A model generated the notes under the pieces. It worked only from the letters and a program-made list of their open reading frames with translations. It was not told where the DNA came from and searched no databases. Made by a program: the position numbers and the translations under genes. Positions 1 to 10,529 of a stretch of 64,000 nt of DNA are shown piece after piece (within the stretch, counting starts at the first letter, position 1; every line of letters begins with the position of its first letter). Where the stretch lies: positions 186,001 to 250,000 of the forward strand of contig JAHNUO010000005.1 in NCBI GenBank assembly GCA_019787685.1, written 5' to 3'. This DNA comes from Chiua virens (taxonomy: Eukaryota; Basidiomycota; Agaricomycetes; Boletales; Boletaceae).

Positions 1-770
1 ACACACTCGTGGGCTAGGAGGGTTCGTGATCCCTACGGATCTCCCGGATGTCTGTCCCCTCCTGGAACACAATCTCGGGACCAATACTACCTCGAGAGAC
101 TCGGAGGGGAATTGCTCAAATTCGGACATCGTTTTTGTGAGACCCCTCTCATGGGGAAATCTAGACCACGCCATCGCGATCGCCAGTGAATTTGGCTTCG
201 ACCGCCCTTTTGCTTCCCGTAGGCTGACACACATCATCTGTAGTGATCTCGCAAGTACTCTCGTCCATTTCTGGTCCGTTCAGTTTTACGTCGCTCACCA
301 CTCTATCCCCAGGTTTACTTTCCAGAACTTCTAGGCCCGCTACTCCGGGCGCTCATCCACCTTACCTCACCGCCATGTATATCTCCGTCAGGGCTACCGG
401 TCAAGATCGTGATTTCTTACAAGATCCGTAGTCTTTCGAAAGAGACACCTTTCTGGACAGCTTTTGGTCTTTGGTTCTCGTTTCAGCCCGTCGTAGCTCG
501 CTACCGCGTTCGACCCCTGGCGGGTAAAACCCTTGTCCAGAATCATGTGCCCAGCAACCTTGGAGACGGTTCGAAGCAGATGAGGATGCGGATCAGACAT
601 TCGTTTTTGTTGCGCACCGTCGACCCGAGTCGATTTTATGGCATGTCCCGGAAAGTGATCAAGATCTTATGGACGGCGCGGGTGCTCGAAATACGCGAAT
701 AAAGAAAGGAGACGACACATTTGAAACAATTCTCTTCATGGGCATGGGGATAGACACTACAGTCGAATGA
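1..770 (+). CDS. Class I methyltransferase, lysine methyltransferase-like (METTL21/Efm6 group), 5' partial
   Basis: This is the C-terminal part of a SAM-dependent methyltransferase; its start and the SAM-binding core lie before the window. Seen: exon to 250, a GC-AG intron 251-312 (donor GCAAGT), exon 313-492, intron 493-554, exon 555-770 ending in TGA. The joined frame reads LTHIICSDL/VYFPELLGPLLRAL, then KIRSLSKETPFW and GLWFSFQPV, then FVFVAHRRPES. This pattern (DLVYF-type post-motif, a long helix, then the HRRPES block) is typical of fungal proteins of the METTL21/nicotinamide N-methyltransferase-like family, which often methylate lysines of translation factors. The substrate here is an inference and cannot be fixed. 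It converges with the arrestin-like gene, with about 72 bp between the stops. Confidence 0.8.
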
Positions 771-842
771 GGGTCTGTCAAGTTGAAGTACACCAATTTT
801 GAATACCCTATACTCCAGGAAACAGAAACTAGGTTGCTTTCG

Positions 843-2490
843 TTATATACCGCCTGTCCCTCCATGATGGAAAAATCGCTGATTTCCGTTCTCCAACAGT
901 CCAACCGATTTGTTGTAATCTGCACCCTGTTCCTGGACATACTCTGGTGGCGCATGCATACGTATCGGAATACCCAGTGCTGGGAAGTTGGAAATGGTCA
1001 CTTTTTGCCTCAGCAAGGGGGTGGTCTTGGGTGCGGTAACGACGAATCCGGCTACTTCAAATGGTTGAAGATCCAAGTGGTACTTTTATCGCGTGTCAGT
1101 GTTCAGTCTACAAGAGATCGAACCAACGCACGCGGATAGTGAATCTGGGGAACAAGGTGCTCGGTCTGAGACTGGTCTTGACATCGATTTCGCCCTGTAA
1201 TATACGTTGTCCTTCGGTCCTGTAGTCTTCGGGAGCCCAAAACACGGCGCGAGCGACATTCTCGAAGAAGCAGTTGTCTGTCCGGTGCTCAGAGTAGTCG
1301 TTGGTAGGCATCGGAACCTGTGGCCAGAGAGCGAACAAGGAGAAGTTTGATCACGTTTGGGGTTGAGAGGAGGTCGAGGGCTTGTTCGTCGTTTCCTGTC
1401 ACAGTCAGCCAGATCGGCATTGAAGTTCCTCGACCATATGTTAGCTTGTGAAGCATTCAACGTGTGCGATGTATAACAGAGAAGGGAATGTTCCTACAGG
1501 TTTCGCAAGGGTGAACTGTGGGCATGCTGTTAATCATGTTGATCAGACGGGAATGTTTCACTCACATTGAGTCTCACTTCGGTAATACGTGAATCGAACA
1601 GCTTCCCTTGGATCATCAAGGGAGGGAGGGAGTACCAACCATCGGGATCACCTGCACGGGCCATGAGGCAGAGAAAATTGAGTATTTCAGACATTTCACC
1701 TTCAGGTCCAACGAGAGGGAGGTTTTCCTTATACGCTTTCTGAAGCATACGAGATGGTAACTCTGGCCGCGTGGTGGGAGCATACGCGAATGCAGTCACC
1801 AAACTATTCGATTATCAGGAGATGAATGGAGGAAAATCATTCCTCGTACACTTTGTTAAGTTGGAACATTCCCCGTTTCACGGTCACAGCAAGTTTGTAA
1901 TCGACATATGCCGTGCTCGCTCTCTCAGAGAATGAGGTCGGGAGAGGGAACTTTTCTTGGTCTTTTGGTCTTGCACTTCGACCTCTGTGGGAAGCGCGAG
2001 GGAGAAAGGCCAGGAGTACTTCCCCCTGGAGAACTTGGCTGCTTTAGAGCCGTCAGGCAATGCCATGGAGGGTGTCCATAGATCGGCCTCTGTATTTAAG
2101 AACAGTTGTTCTTCTTGGCCGACGAGGGTCGTCCCTGCTGTCATCTGGCGTAGCCATGAGAAATCATAGTGTGAGATAGGAGATAGGACAAGCCGCACGG
2201 ATAATACTAGCACAAACCTTGACGGAAATGCCTTTGATAGATTCAGACTTGAGTGCGTCAAAGTGAACCTGGCCAGAGACGACGTCGCCCTCGTAAAAGA
2301 TGGGGATCGAAGAAGGGGTTGATGCGCGGCTGTTTACCTGCAGGGTCAACCATTTGAAACCTTTGGCATCTTCGAGCGATACAATATGTTGCGAGCCTGC
2401 CCGAGGGGTGTTGCTACTCGACCCCGCTGCTGCAGTAAGTCCAAGCGATTCAGAGGAGAGCTCGGAATAACCTGGCAATTCTGAATCCAT
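843..2490 (-). CDS. Arrestin-like N-terminal domain protein
   Basis: Minus-strand gene with several introns. The start is taken at 2490 because the frame opens with MDSELPGYSELS, a common N-terminus of basidiomycete arrestin-like proteins; the frame stays open 17 codons further upstream. The arrestin fold is recognisable in PIFYEGDVVSGQVHFD and SIKGISVKV, then GTTLVGQEEQLF and KFSRGKYSWPFSLALP. Further exons carry YAPTTRPELPSRM, VARAVFWAPEDYRTEG, a C-terminal arrestin-like strand series and the last exon ending at 843. Fungal arrestin-related proteins are adaptors that bring ubiquitin ligases to plasma-membrane transporters; no PY motif was found in the parts I could join, so that role is inference. 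It shares a 264-bp divergent upstream region with the nucleoporin gene. Confidence 0.82.
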
Positions 2491-2754
2491 CGGTGAGAGG
2501 CTGCGTATCCGTTGTGCTCTGAAGCGGATACTATTAGGCACGTATGGTACATTTATGGATTCGAAGATCGCGTTGGCATGTGGTCAACACTGACACAGGG
2601 GCTATTTATCTCGTTTCGGATGATTGATCTCATCACGTGCTCAATTCCCGTTGGCGAATTTGCCTTCAATGAACGCTCAGTATCACGATCGAACCAAGAC
2701 ATGGCCTTTGGCGGGTGCGTTTCACGGTTGTGGTTGCGTCGGTCGCGCTGATCG
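2491..2754. promoter_or_regulatory. Divergent promoter region between arrestin-like and nucleoporin genes
   Basis: Only 264 bp separate the two start codons of genes transcribed in opposite directions, so this stretch must hold both 5' UTRs and both core promoters. I see no clear TATA box or other named element. Confidence 0.6.
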
Positions 2755-5204
2755 ATGTTTAGAGTATCGTCGACGACGCCTTCGTTGGGCCAGGACAAGC
2801 CTGCAGGGTCAATTTTTGGTAGTACGCAGAACGCGGGCACGACACCCTCAACACAACCTCAGACGACAACACAGCAGCCATATACTTCGAATTTTGGACA
2901 GGCTTCCGGCGGTACCCAGCAGACGCAGACACCGTCCCCATTGATTTTCGGCCAACCCGCGGGTGGCACCCAGCAAACCACTGGCACGCCGATGTTTGGG
3001 CAACCTGCTGTCAGTGGTACCAGTACTACTCCACAGCAGCAACCGACTACGTCGCTATTCAGTCAACCCGCGGGTGGTACCAGTACTATTCCACAGCATC
3101 AGCCAACTTCGTCGACATTCGGCCAAGCTGCGGGTGGTGCCCAAACTCAGCAGCCCACCACTTTGTTTGGCCACCCTGCTGGGACGCAACAACAGCAGCA
3201 AGTACCAACAGGTGCTTCTTCGTTTGGTCAATCTACGACTGGTACTAGTACTCAGCAACAGTCTGCAACGACGTCGGGTTTTGGTCAACCCGCGTCTGGA
3301 GCGCAACAGCAGCAACAACCCGCCACGACCGCATCGATCTTCAGCCAGCCTACAACCGGGAATCAGCAACAACAACGACCCGCAACGACCACGTCGCTCT
3401 TCGGACAGCCTGCGGGTGGGCATCAACAGCCTACCACGTCAATGTTTGGTGGCCAATCTACCACTACCATGCAGCAGCCGCAATCGCAGACCACGACATC
3501 ATTATTCGGGCAGCCTGCTACCAGTGCTCAACAGCAGCAACCCACTACCTCGATTTTTAGTCAACATGCTGCGACCGGCACTCAGCAGACAACGGGTACA
3601 TCCTTGTTTGGGCAGCCCGCTCAGCAGCAACAAAAGCCCGCTACGTCTCTGTTCAGCCAGCCTGCCACTGGGACGCAGCAGGGCACAACGTCTATTTTTG
3701 GTCAGCCAGCAGCCGGAACGCAACAACAACAGCCTTCCGCGTCGCTATTCGGTCAACCTGCCGGGGGAACTCAGCAGCAACCTCAAAGTACGCCCTTCTT
3801 TATGGGTGGAGCGCAGACAGCTGGGACACAATCGTCGAGTATGCCGTTGTTCGGACAACCCGCTACTGGAACGCAACCGTCAACTACGTCCTTGTTTGGT
3901 CAACCTGCAGGGACGGCGCAACAACCACAAGGCACGCTTGGATCCTCTTTGTTTAATAGCACGACCCAGCCAAGTACTACTACCATACCAACGACGGGGC
4001 TTTTTGGCCCCACTCAGGCCCAATCCATGGCGACGGGCACTAATTTGTTCGGGAGCCCCTTCCCTGCAACCGGCACTTTGTTTGGTGCACAAAGACAACC
4101 ATCGTGAGTGAATTCTACCTACCTCTTACTATCCTTTTCAACTGAGACCAATCGTTAGAACCTATGAGGTCGGCCGTCCTCAAATCACGGTACGGACGAG
4201 ACTACTGACCTCTCATTCCCATCAGTATTTCACCTATTCAGCCGACTGGCTCTGTACTTTTCTCAAAGGCCACGAAATTTAATGATTTACCGGAGGAGAT
4301 CAGAAGGAAATTTGAAAGCTTGGAGTGAGTGTTTCTCCGCAGGTGGACACGCATTCCTCATCCTTGCCAAGTGCGCACATCCAAGGGAGGTTGCAAATTA
4401 GCAACGACCTTAAGCAACGAAAGCTTGGTCAAGAACCTACCAAGGGCCAAGATCTCATTCGTGAGGTGCACAAGGTAAGCACCACGTCATATTCCTTCTC
4501 TTCGGACATTTTCTCCATGGTACTATCTCTTCTAGGAGTTGTTGAACGTTGCTGCGACAATTCAATCAGACGCTCTTTTCACAAAGGACCTCAAAGAAAA
4601 AACCGACCAGGGTGTCCAAGATACGATCATCGCAACCCGCATCGTTGATGGTGTTAAAAACCCTCAACAATATGGAGTTTACCTTAAAAATCATGCAACA
4701 TTCCCGCTAGAGTGCGTTCTTTTCCCGATACAAGCGTGCGAGTGACGGCGGGTATGTTGACACGTCACACAGATTCTTTACGCGTGTGACGAAACAGATG
4801 CAGCAGCGGTTACAATGGTACAAGAACACGATCGATGTATGGTTCTATTATTCGCTAATGTTTTGTCTCGCTGAACATACAAAACAAAGCAAATCGAGCG
4901 CAAGTTATCGTCTACCGCTGCACAGGCCCAAACTACCCCACAAGGTAATCCCAATCGTCTTGTTTCCTACCCACTGACCTAATCAAATTTGTACTCAGTG
5001 ATCGCCTCCACCTTGCAAACCCAGCACGCCACTTTCGTATCCCTTGCTGCCAAGACAGCCGCTGCAGATGCGGAGCTGCAAAAGGTCAAGGCACTGTATA
5101 CCCAGCTTTGGCGCGCAAAAACGGGGAGCATGAGAGATCCCTTCAATGATCTCGATCGGGGGAGTGGTGGGGATTTCGGGATGGACCCGCTGCGCACGAT
5201 ATGA
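2755..5204 (+). CDS. NUP57: FG-repeat nucleoporin Nup54/Nup57
   Basis: Component of the central channel of the nuclear pore (the Nsp1/Nup62-Nup57/Nup54-Nup49/Nup58 complex). Seven exons fit in frame: 2755-4103, 4226-4324, 4372-4474, 4536-4711, 4773-4836, 4890-4944, 4999-5204, giving 683 aa. Residues 1 to about 450 are a Q/T/G-rich tract with around twenty LFGQPA, IFSQP and FGQ-type FG repeats. The remaining 230 aa are the conserved Nup54 alpha-helical region: PEEIRRKFESLDAHIQG, NDLKQRKLGQEP, GVYLKNHATFPLEFF, QMQQRLQWYKNTIDQIER, and a terminal helix with LYTQLWRAKTGSMRDPF. The first intron is 122 nt, longer than the others, which are near 50-60 nt. Gene and start are secure; the choice of symbol (yeast NUP57 or vertebrate NUP54) is nomenclature only. 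Confidence 0.95.
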
Positions 5205-5636
5205 TATGGGAACAGATATTCGACCCGATGAATGTGGGTATCATTCGTCCTTTTTTCATCCTACTGTGTTGTGCGTAGTGCATCCGGGTATTGTCTTGTC
5301 AGGAGAGACCACGCGTCGCGCGTTCCGATGATGACGAGGTTGCGACATGAGGTTGACTGGAGGTGCTTGAGCATTGTTAGATCAAGGTTTAATAGTCAGG
5401 GGTTTCGAAATTGCTTGCTCGAGTCGAGTCCAAACATAGATGGCGGATCTGTCATGCCAATGATTAGTGCAGGGCATTTTTCGGAGCAGGTCGAGGCCAC
5501 CAAAAAATCTCGATTGATGCGGGACGAGTTGCGGTTAAGTATGTAATAGAATGAAAGACGAAAGCGTGATAATTCCCTCGACCGAACGTATGTACATGCA
5601 ATATGCTGGAGTCGTCGTATATGCCATAGCAGCCAA
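5205..5636. other. Intergenic, convergent 3' flanks
   Basis: 432 bp between the stop codons of the nucleoporin and carboxylesterase copy 1, which converge here. It should contain the two 3' UTRs. I see no gene or repeat in it. Confidence 0.6.
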
Positions 5637-8045
5637 TCATTTCTCGAACGCATCAAGAACGGGGGGCGTATTGAGATACTTGGTCCTGATGGTGTCGAAG
5701 TCTAGAGGGATGCTTCGGTCGGTCGGTCCATGCGAAAAGAGGGAATAGGACTTACCGTCGAATAAGAGGGTGATGTTGTCCCGCATCAATTGCAGGACGT
5801 ATCTAGAAGACGTATTGTACTGTGGCCAGTTCGCTGCGGGACGAGGAAAAAATTGAAATCGGTGCGTAAGCAGGAGTACAAGAGAAAGCATAGGTGCGTA
5901 CGACCGGGATCCATATCATGGACAAAGTTGATCCAGTACTCTGTCATCTGGTTTGCAAACTCCGTCTGCGCGACATCAGGGACAGGTCCAAACAGGAACC
6001 GCAGCTCGGACGCATGATAGACTGTCGTTTTCACTTTCAGGAATCCAATAGACAATAACATGCGAAGAAACTCACCACCGAGAGCAGGTAGCGTCCCCGG
6101 GATGAACTCGGTGAAATAATACCCCCACATTGGCTGCAGCGCTGCACCATGCTCAAAGAAGAAGCGTCTTGGTGCGAGATACATGTTGTCCGTGTACCAC
6201 GCTGCTGCCCTGTCGTAAAGGGTGTCGCCAGTGTGCCACGACCTGCCATAGGTACTATCGTTCACAGGATAGATCGTGTCTATACCAGCGACGATGTCTG
6301 GTGTCAGCGTCGAGTTGTCCACGAGCAACGCATACATCCAGTTGTTAAAGGCAGACGTCTGTTCTGAGGGATGCAAACTCAGGTTATAAAGAACTTGAGC
6401 GTAAGTTGCCCCGTCATTTAACTATGCAATGATAGTATGTCCTGTGAGGAAAACATCATATTCAATAGACTGGAACGTACATTAGTTCCCCCAAGGTAAG
6501 GCACATGGTAATAATGTCCACTGCGGATCCTCTGCGACGGTCTTTCTGGGATGAAGCTGCCAGAAGGGCCAATCGCAGGTTCCCACAATTGGTGGTTGAG
6601 CGTGGAATCGATCATTGCATTGCTGATGTTCAGGAGTGTCTTCTGTATTATGAGAAAACTATCCGATGTCTCGAGAATGAGATGTACCTCGAATGGGACT
6701 TGTTGCAAACATGCGACGGAATTCTTTCCCGCTGGACAGCCTGTTGTATCAAGTAGACGGGAGTAAGGCATCCCAGGTTTGTCGTACTGCCAAGCATACG
6801 GCGCATTCTTACTAAAATAGGAGATATGATCGAGTGAAGTGATAGGGATGTACTTCGAATGGGCTCGAACTCACAATGGGCCAGTGGATGAATCTGCTAT
6901 CGCGGCACGAAACAAGGCGGGTCCGGTCGCATACAGCATTTGTGCTTCAACACTACCACCGCCAGCAGACTCGTCGGTATCATCATCAACGGATTATGCG
7001 AGTCAAGCAACAAAATAGATTACCTGACCCCAGATTGTCACCTTGATTAGACGTTCAGTACGACACAGATCGGGCGGAGAAGAGATAGCTAGTACCTTGG
7101 ACGGATCACCACCAAGGCGAGCAATGTTCTCTTGTAAAAATACAAGCGCTGCCTTCTGATCTAAAAGTCCGGCGTTGAGATCTTCAGGGGGAACATGGGC
7201 GCTCGCCAACTGCCGAGATTTTTCAGTTTTCTCCGGCATGCGGATGAGTGATGCTCACAAAACCAAACGTGTTCAGCCGGTAATTCCTGTATTGCATTGG
7301 ATGAATATACATACCAGCGACAGAGAAAGAGAACTAGAAGCTCACACCTGAAACGAAAATAATTGGCTTCCCAGTTTTCACACTGAGGCTGATAATCCCT
7401 AGAGCAGCTGAATGATGCTGTCGTCCAGATCAAAAAGAACTCACTGGTAGGATCATACGAGGGATCGGATGCTGAACTGTCCAAGTGTCGGTGAAAAATG
7501 CAAATAGGTCACTCAGTATGAAAGGCAAACCCGATGTTATATGCACCTCCCTACACCGAGTGTCTCAGGAAAGCTCGGAGAAGTCAATAATGTCTAAGAC
7601 GTACGTAAAACCAAACCATGACGGGGAGCTGGGCATTTATGGAGGTTCCTGTGGGCCGCCATACCTACGAACAGTTTCAGGACACAACTTCTGAAGGTTC
7701 CAAGTCCAGAGAGACCCAACGTACGTTTAGAAACAAACAGTTTTCGCTCATTTTCGCGCCCAGGGTTGATGACGGAGGCTGGGGACAGGCATCACCAAAT
7801 TTCGAAGCGTCTTGAATGCCTTCCAACGGTTGAGTTATCGACAAAGGAGCTTTGAACCGCAAAGGACCGAGGGGAGGTTGAGCAAAAGGAATCCCAAGCC
7901 AAGCATCCGTTCCATTGAAGTTGACGATACCACGAAACGTGCCACTAGTAAGGTTGGCATCGGGTTGTTGGGAAGAGGCTCCGAAAATGCATGCTGCCAG
8001 TGCGAGAGCCCTCGTAGGACAGCGTCGCAACGAGGACGAGCGCTG
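5637..8045 (-). CDS. Type-B carboxylesterase, copy 1 (no start codon found)
   Basis: Secreted-type alpha/beta-hydrolase ester hydrolase in about 13 exons. The N-terminus is hydrophobic (LALAACIFGASS), followed by SGTFRGI, AWLGIPFAQPPLGPLRF and [12 protein letters not shown], all type-B marks. The nucleophile motif reads GQ/SAGGGS (exon junction at the slash) instead of the usual GESAGAGS. The oxyanion segment reads WFY/GGAY instead of HGGG. The catalytic His is probably in VYHASELRFLFGPVP. The C-terminus is LNTPPVLDAFEK. Every exon from the signal region onward is open and matches copies 2 and 3. Oddity: the start ATG of copy 3 aligns to a non-ATG codon here, and the nearest upstream in-frame codon is TGA at 8046-8048. 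Either an upstream exon supplies the start or the copy is dead. The substrate is unknown. Confidence 0.75.
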
Positions 8046-8949
8046 TCACATACACAACGTCAGAGATCAAATTCGCATGCATGCCATGGAGTAGCAGGCA
8101 ACCTCCTGGCACCGTGAAGACTGGCTGGTAATACTACTTACACCAACTCGTTGTAGGGTGACCTTGAATGCCTGTAGTAGTAGTAGCATAAGGTAGAATG
8201 AGTGGCACTTGCAGGTGGTGTACAGTACCAGGCTAGTAACGACTTTCAACGTGATCTTTTCAGTCGCTGACTGGTCCTGGATACGCCCCGAGTCGTAAAA
8301 TTAGTGAATATGTACCTCAATGATTGCACTTCAGATGGTACAGCCACCGCCTCGAACTTACCTACTAGCATCAAGCAACTTTATTCTTCACAGACCTTCC
8401 ATCTCGGTTGCCTTCCTACTTCGTTGACAGGCTCTTCATCGTCCTAATGCCTTTGAGCCATCGGGGACTCCCTCGAATCGCCACTTGGAAGGGACATATC
8501 CTTGTCAGCGCTTTCCATAACGTCGTTGCTCGCAAGACAACTTTCTTTTGGGCCGGACGTTAGGCAGAATGCCTTCAGCCGTCTGGATCATCCGAAAAAC
8601 GTGTCGGAGCGCGGCGAAGCTGAAAGTTGCTGTGGAATCTGATTACGGGAACAACGATGAAGGTACCGGCGAGGTAGAATAGAGACCCTGGGCATGGGCC
8701 ACAACTTGATGCAACTTCGTGCAATTGCAACAGATCTGAGAGGGTGCAAGGTGCAACGGAGGCATGAGTAATTTCTTTCTTCAATTACGGCTTCTGCTCA
8801 CCAATAGTACCTTCTATCAAATCCATTGCTGATTATCGATTATCGGTCGATTAATTAGAGATGGGAGCGGCGATTGATATCGAATATTGAACTTTGCTAT
8901 TAACAGGGTCCTGTGCTAGCCAAAGTCTTGAATCAACCCATCGATCGAC
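8046..8949. other. Intergenic, no gene recognised
   Basis: About 900 bp upstream of carboxylesterase copy 1 and of the NACHT relic. It holds a short GTA/TAG trinucleotide run near 8167-8178 and an AT-rich stretch near 8840-8880. Short frames here have no recognisable domain. Confidence 0.5.
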
Positions 8950-10090
8950 TTCTGTGGATCTCTCAACGAAAGAAGGTTCAAAAGTCGCTGATCGAATCGC
9001 TCATGTTTCCAAAGTACTTCAGACCGCGATCGCTCGGTCGAATGCCTCAGGCATGCATGTACTCAGTGCTCAATATCGATTTAGACAAGATCATCGCTCC
9101 TTCCAGGGACATCCTGCCAAATCTATTGAGAATGACGCCCCACTCGACCCTGCACTCGAGGATTGGCTTTGTGGACAATAGCCAGACATATGCTTGTGGA
9201 CGTTGAACGACATGGAAATTTAATCTCCACTGATCCCTCTGGAGAAACGTGGCTTGGGAGAGTAAACTCTGTCTCTGCGAAGGCGAGGATTAACGATGCG
9301 ATCAGACACTTCGACGAGCGGACAGATATTTGTTACTCACCCTGGGGCCTGGTAGGTACCTCAAGATACTACTTACCGCTTCCCTCTATCGATCGTTGAT
9401 CAGGAACTGCGGGATTTTCATGAAAACACAGCCAGAAACGCTTCCCGTTGTCGGAAGCGCCGGTCGACCGTGTTGCGTCCTCTCGCAGGCCAACTTGTCA
9501 GGACAATATCACAATATGTATCCCGGTTCATCTTTCAGTCGATCTCTGGGTTCCCGAGCCGAGAAAGGGAGTGCGAAATACCTCGCTTTCCCCTGTCAAA
9601 GTGGATGGGATGGAGGAGATATAACCAGAGACTCTGCCGAAAAGCAGCAGCATTGATCGTGCGTATAGCTGGAACTCGTCCAGGTCCTAGCCTTGACGTG
9701 GTTTTGATCGTTCAATGCTCAGCAGCGAAACTCGACTCGGTCCTTGAATGGCTCGACGGTTTCGGTTGTAATGAGAAATATAGAGACGTACTTGAGATGC
9801 GTCAACCTGGCACATAAATGGTTACCTGAGACCAGCCAGTTCGATGAGTGAAAGAACTGATCAAGACTCGTTTCTGTGGTTGCGAAGCAAACGTATGAAA
9901 TCCATAAAACCTGGCATTCTTATCTTATCCAGATTTTAACTGGTTCTGGGGAAACGGTATTAGCGTGCGTCCATCCGTTGTCCAGCAGTTTGAGGTTGAC
10001 CCTTTCTTCAGCACCTCCGTGACTGAGACAATCAACCAAACGCTGCAAGATGGCGAATATATATCGTGTTCGAAGTATATAGACTGATGT
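8950..10090 (+). pseudogene. Truncated NACHT (NLR-type) pseudogene
   Basis: Degenerate copy of the 5' part of the NACHT gene at 57748. Matching blocks in several frames: VSKVLQTAIARSNASG (live: ASKRLQTVIARPDSKL), APLDPALEDWL (live: SLDPGLEDWL), LISTDPSGETWLGRV (live: LIPVDSVEGTWFGRV), AKLDSVLEWLDGF and EMRQPGT (live: KKIDSLLQWFDGL, KMRQPGT). The first block hits TAG at 9179-9181. Around 9935-9965 the Walker A exon is still alignable but encodes GSGET instead of GAGKT, and its 3' splice site TAG has become TAA. Intron sequence downstream of it is also preserved, so this was a DNA-level copy, not a retroposed mRNA. Homology fades just after the first NACHT residues; the rest of the NACHT domain, repeats, GTPase and fingers are absent. 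Not expected to make a working protein. Confidence 0.85.
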
Positions 10091-10529
10091 AAATAGTCTC
10101 CCTACTGCTTCGAGATCAGAAGACAGTCGTTTTGATTATACGAAGGCTTGAGCTGGCTTCACATATAATATTCCTTGAAGCGTCGATGTCCGGCCATTCT
10201 TGAGCGTGTAATACTCATGGAGTTGGTCAGGAACGGGAACAATAAAAGCTCAGCCGATGCTAATTTGCAGTGGTCGACTCAGATTTGGCGTGTGTGTGGT
10301 TAAGCATCAGAATCACTGTTCACTAAGACGAATGACGACAACCCGAGGGTAGACCTTATTTGCAAGAAGTGAGATCCCTTTGAACAAGCATAACCGGGAA
10401 CTAGAAACTTGAATGGCCCTGAAGCGTCTCTATCAACCACATAGAGTCATTGTATTCACAGGACAGTTCCTACAAAACAAGCTTCCAAGTCCGCAGGACT
10501 CAAGTCAATACGGAGTCCGATTGACATGA
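10091..10529. other. Intergenic, no gene recognised
   Basis: 439 bp between the end of the NACHT relic and the 3' end of the glutaminase gene. No open frame with a recognisable domain and no repeat was seen. Confidence 0.5.

Noticed and set aside
2900..4000. Possible tandem-repeat array or CRISPR-like array
   Set aside because: The periodicity comes from FG-repeat codons; the units vary in length and sequence and lie inside a coding exon of a eukaryote.
2963..4111. 382-codon frame overlapping the FG repeats
   Set aside because: It is a shadow of the repetitive nucleoporin exon in another register; composition is Arg/Ser/Leu-rich with no domain, while the +1 register gives a complete Nup54/57 protein.
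4104..4225. Extra small exon at 4159-4189 in the nucleoporin gene
   Set aside because: Splicing it in puts the next conserved exon (ISPIQPTGSVLF) out of frame; treating 4104-4225 as one 122-nt intron keeps the frame.
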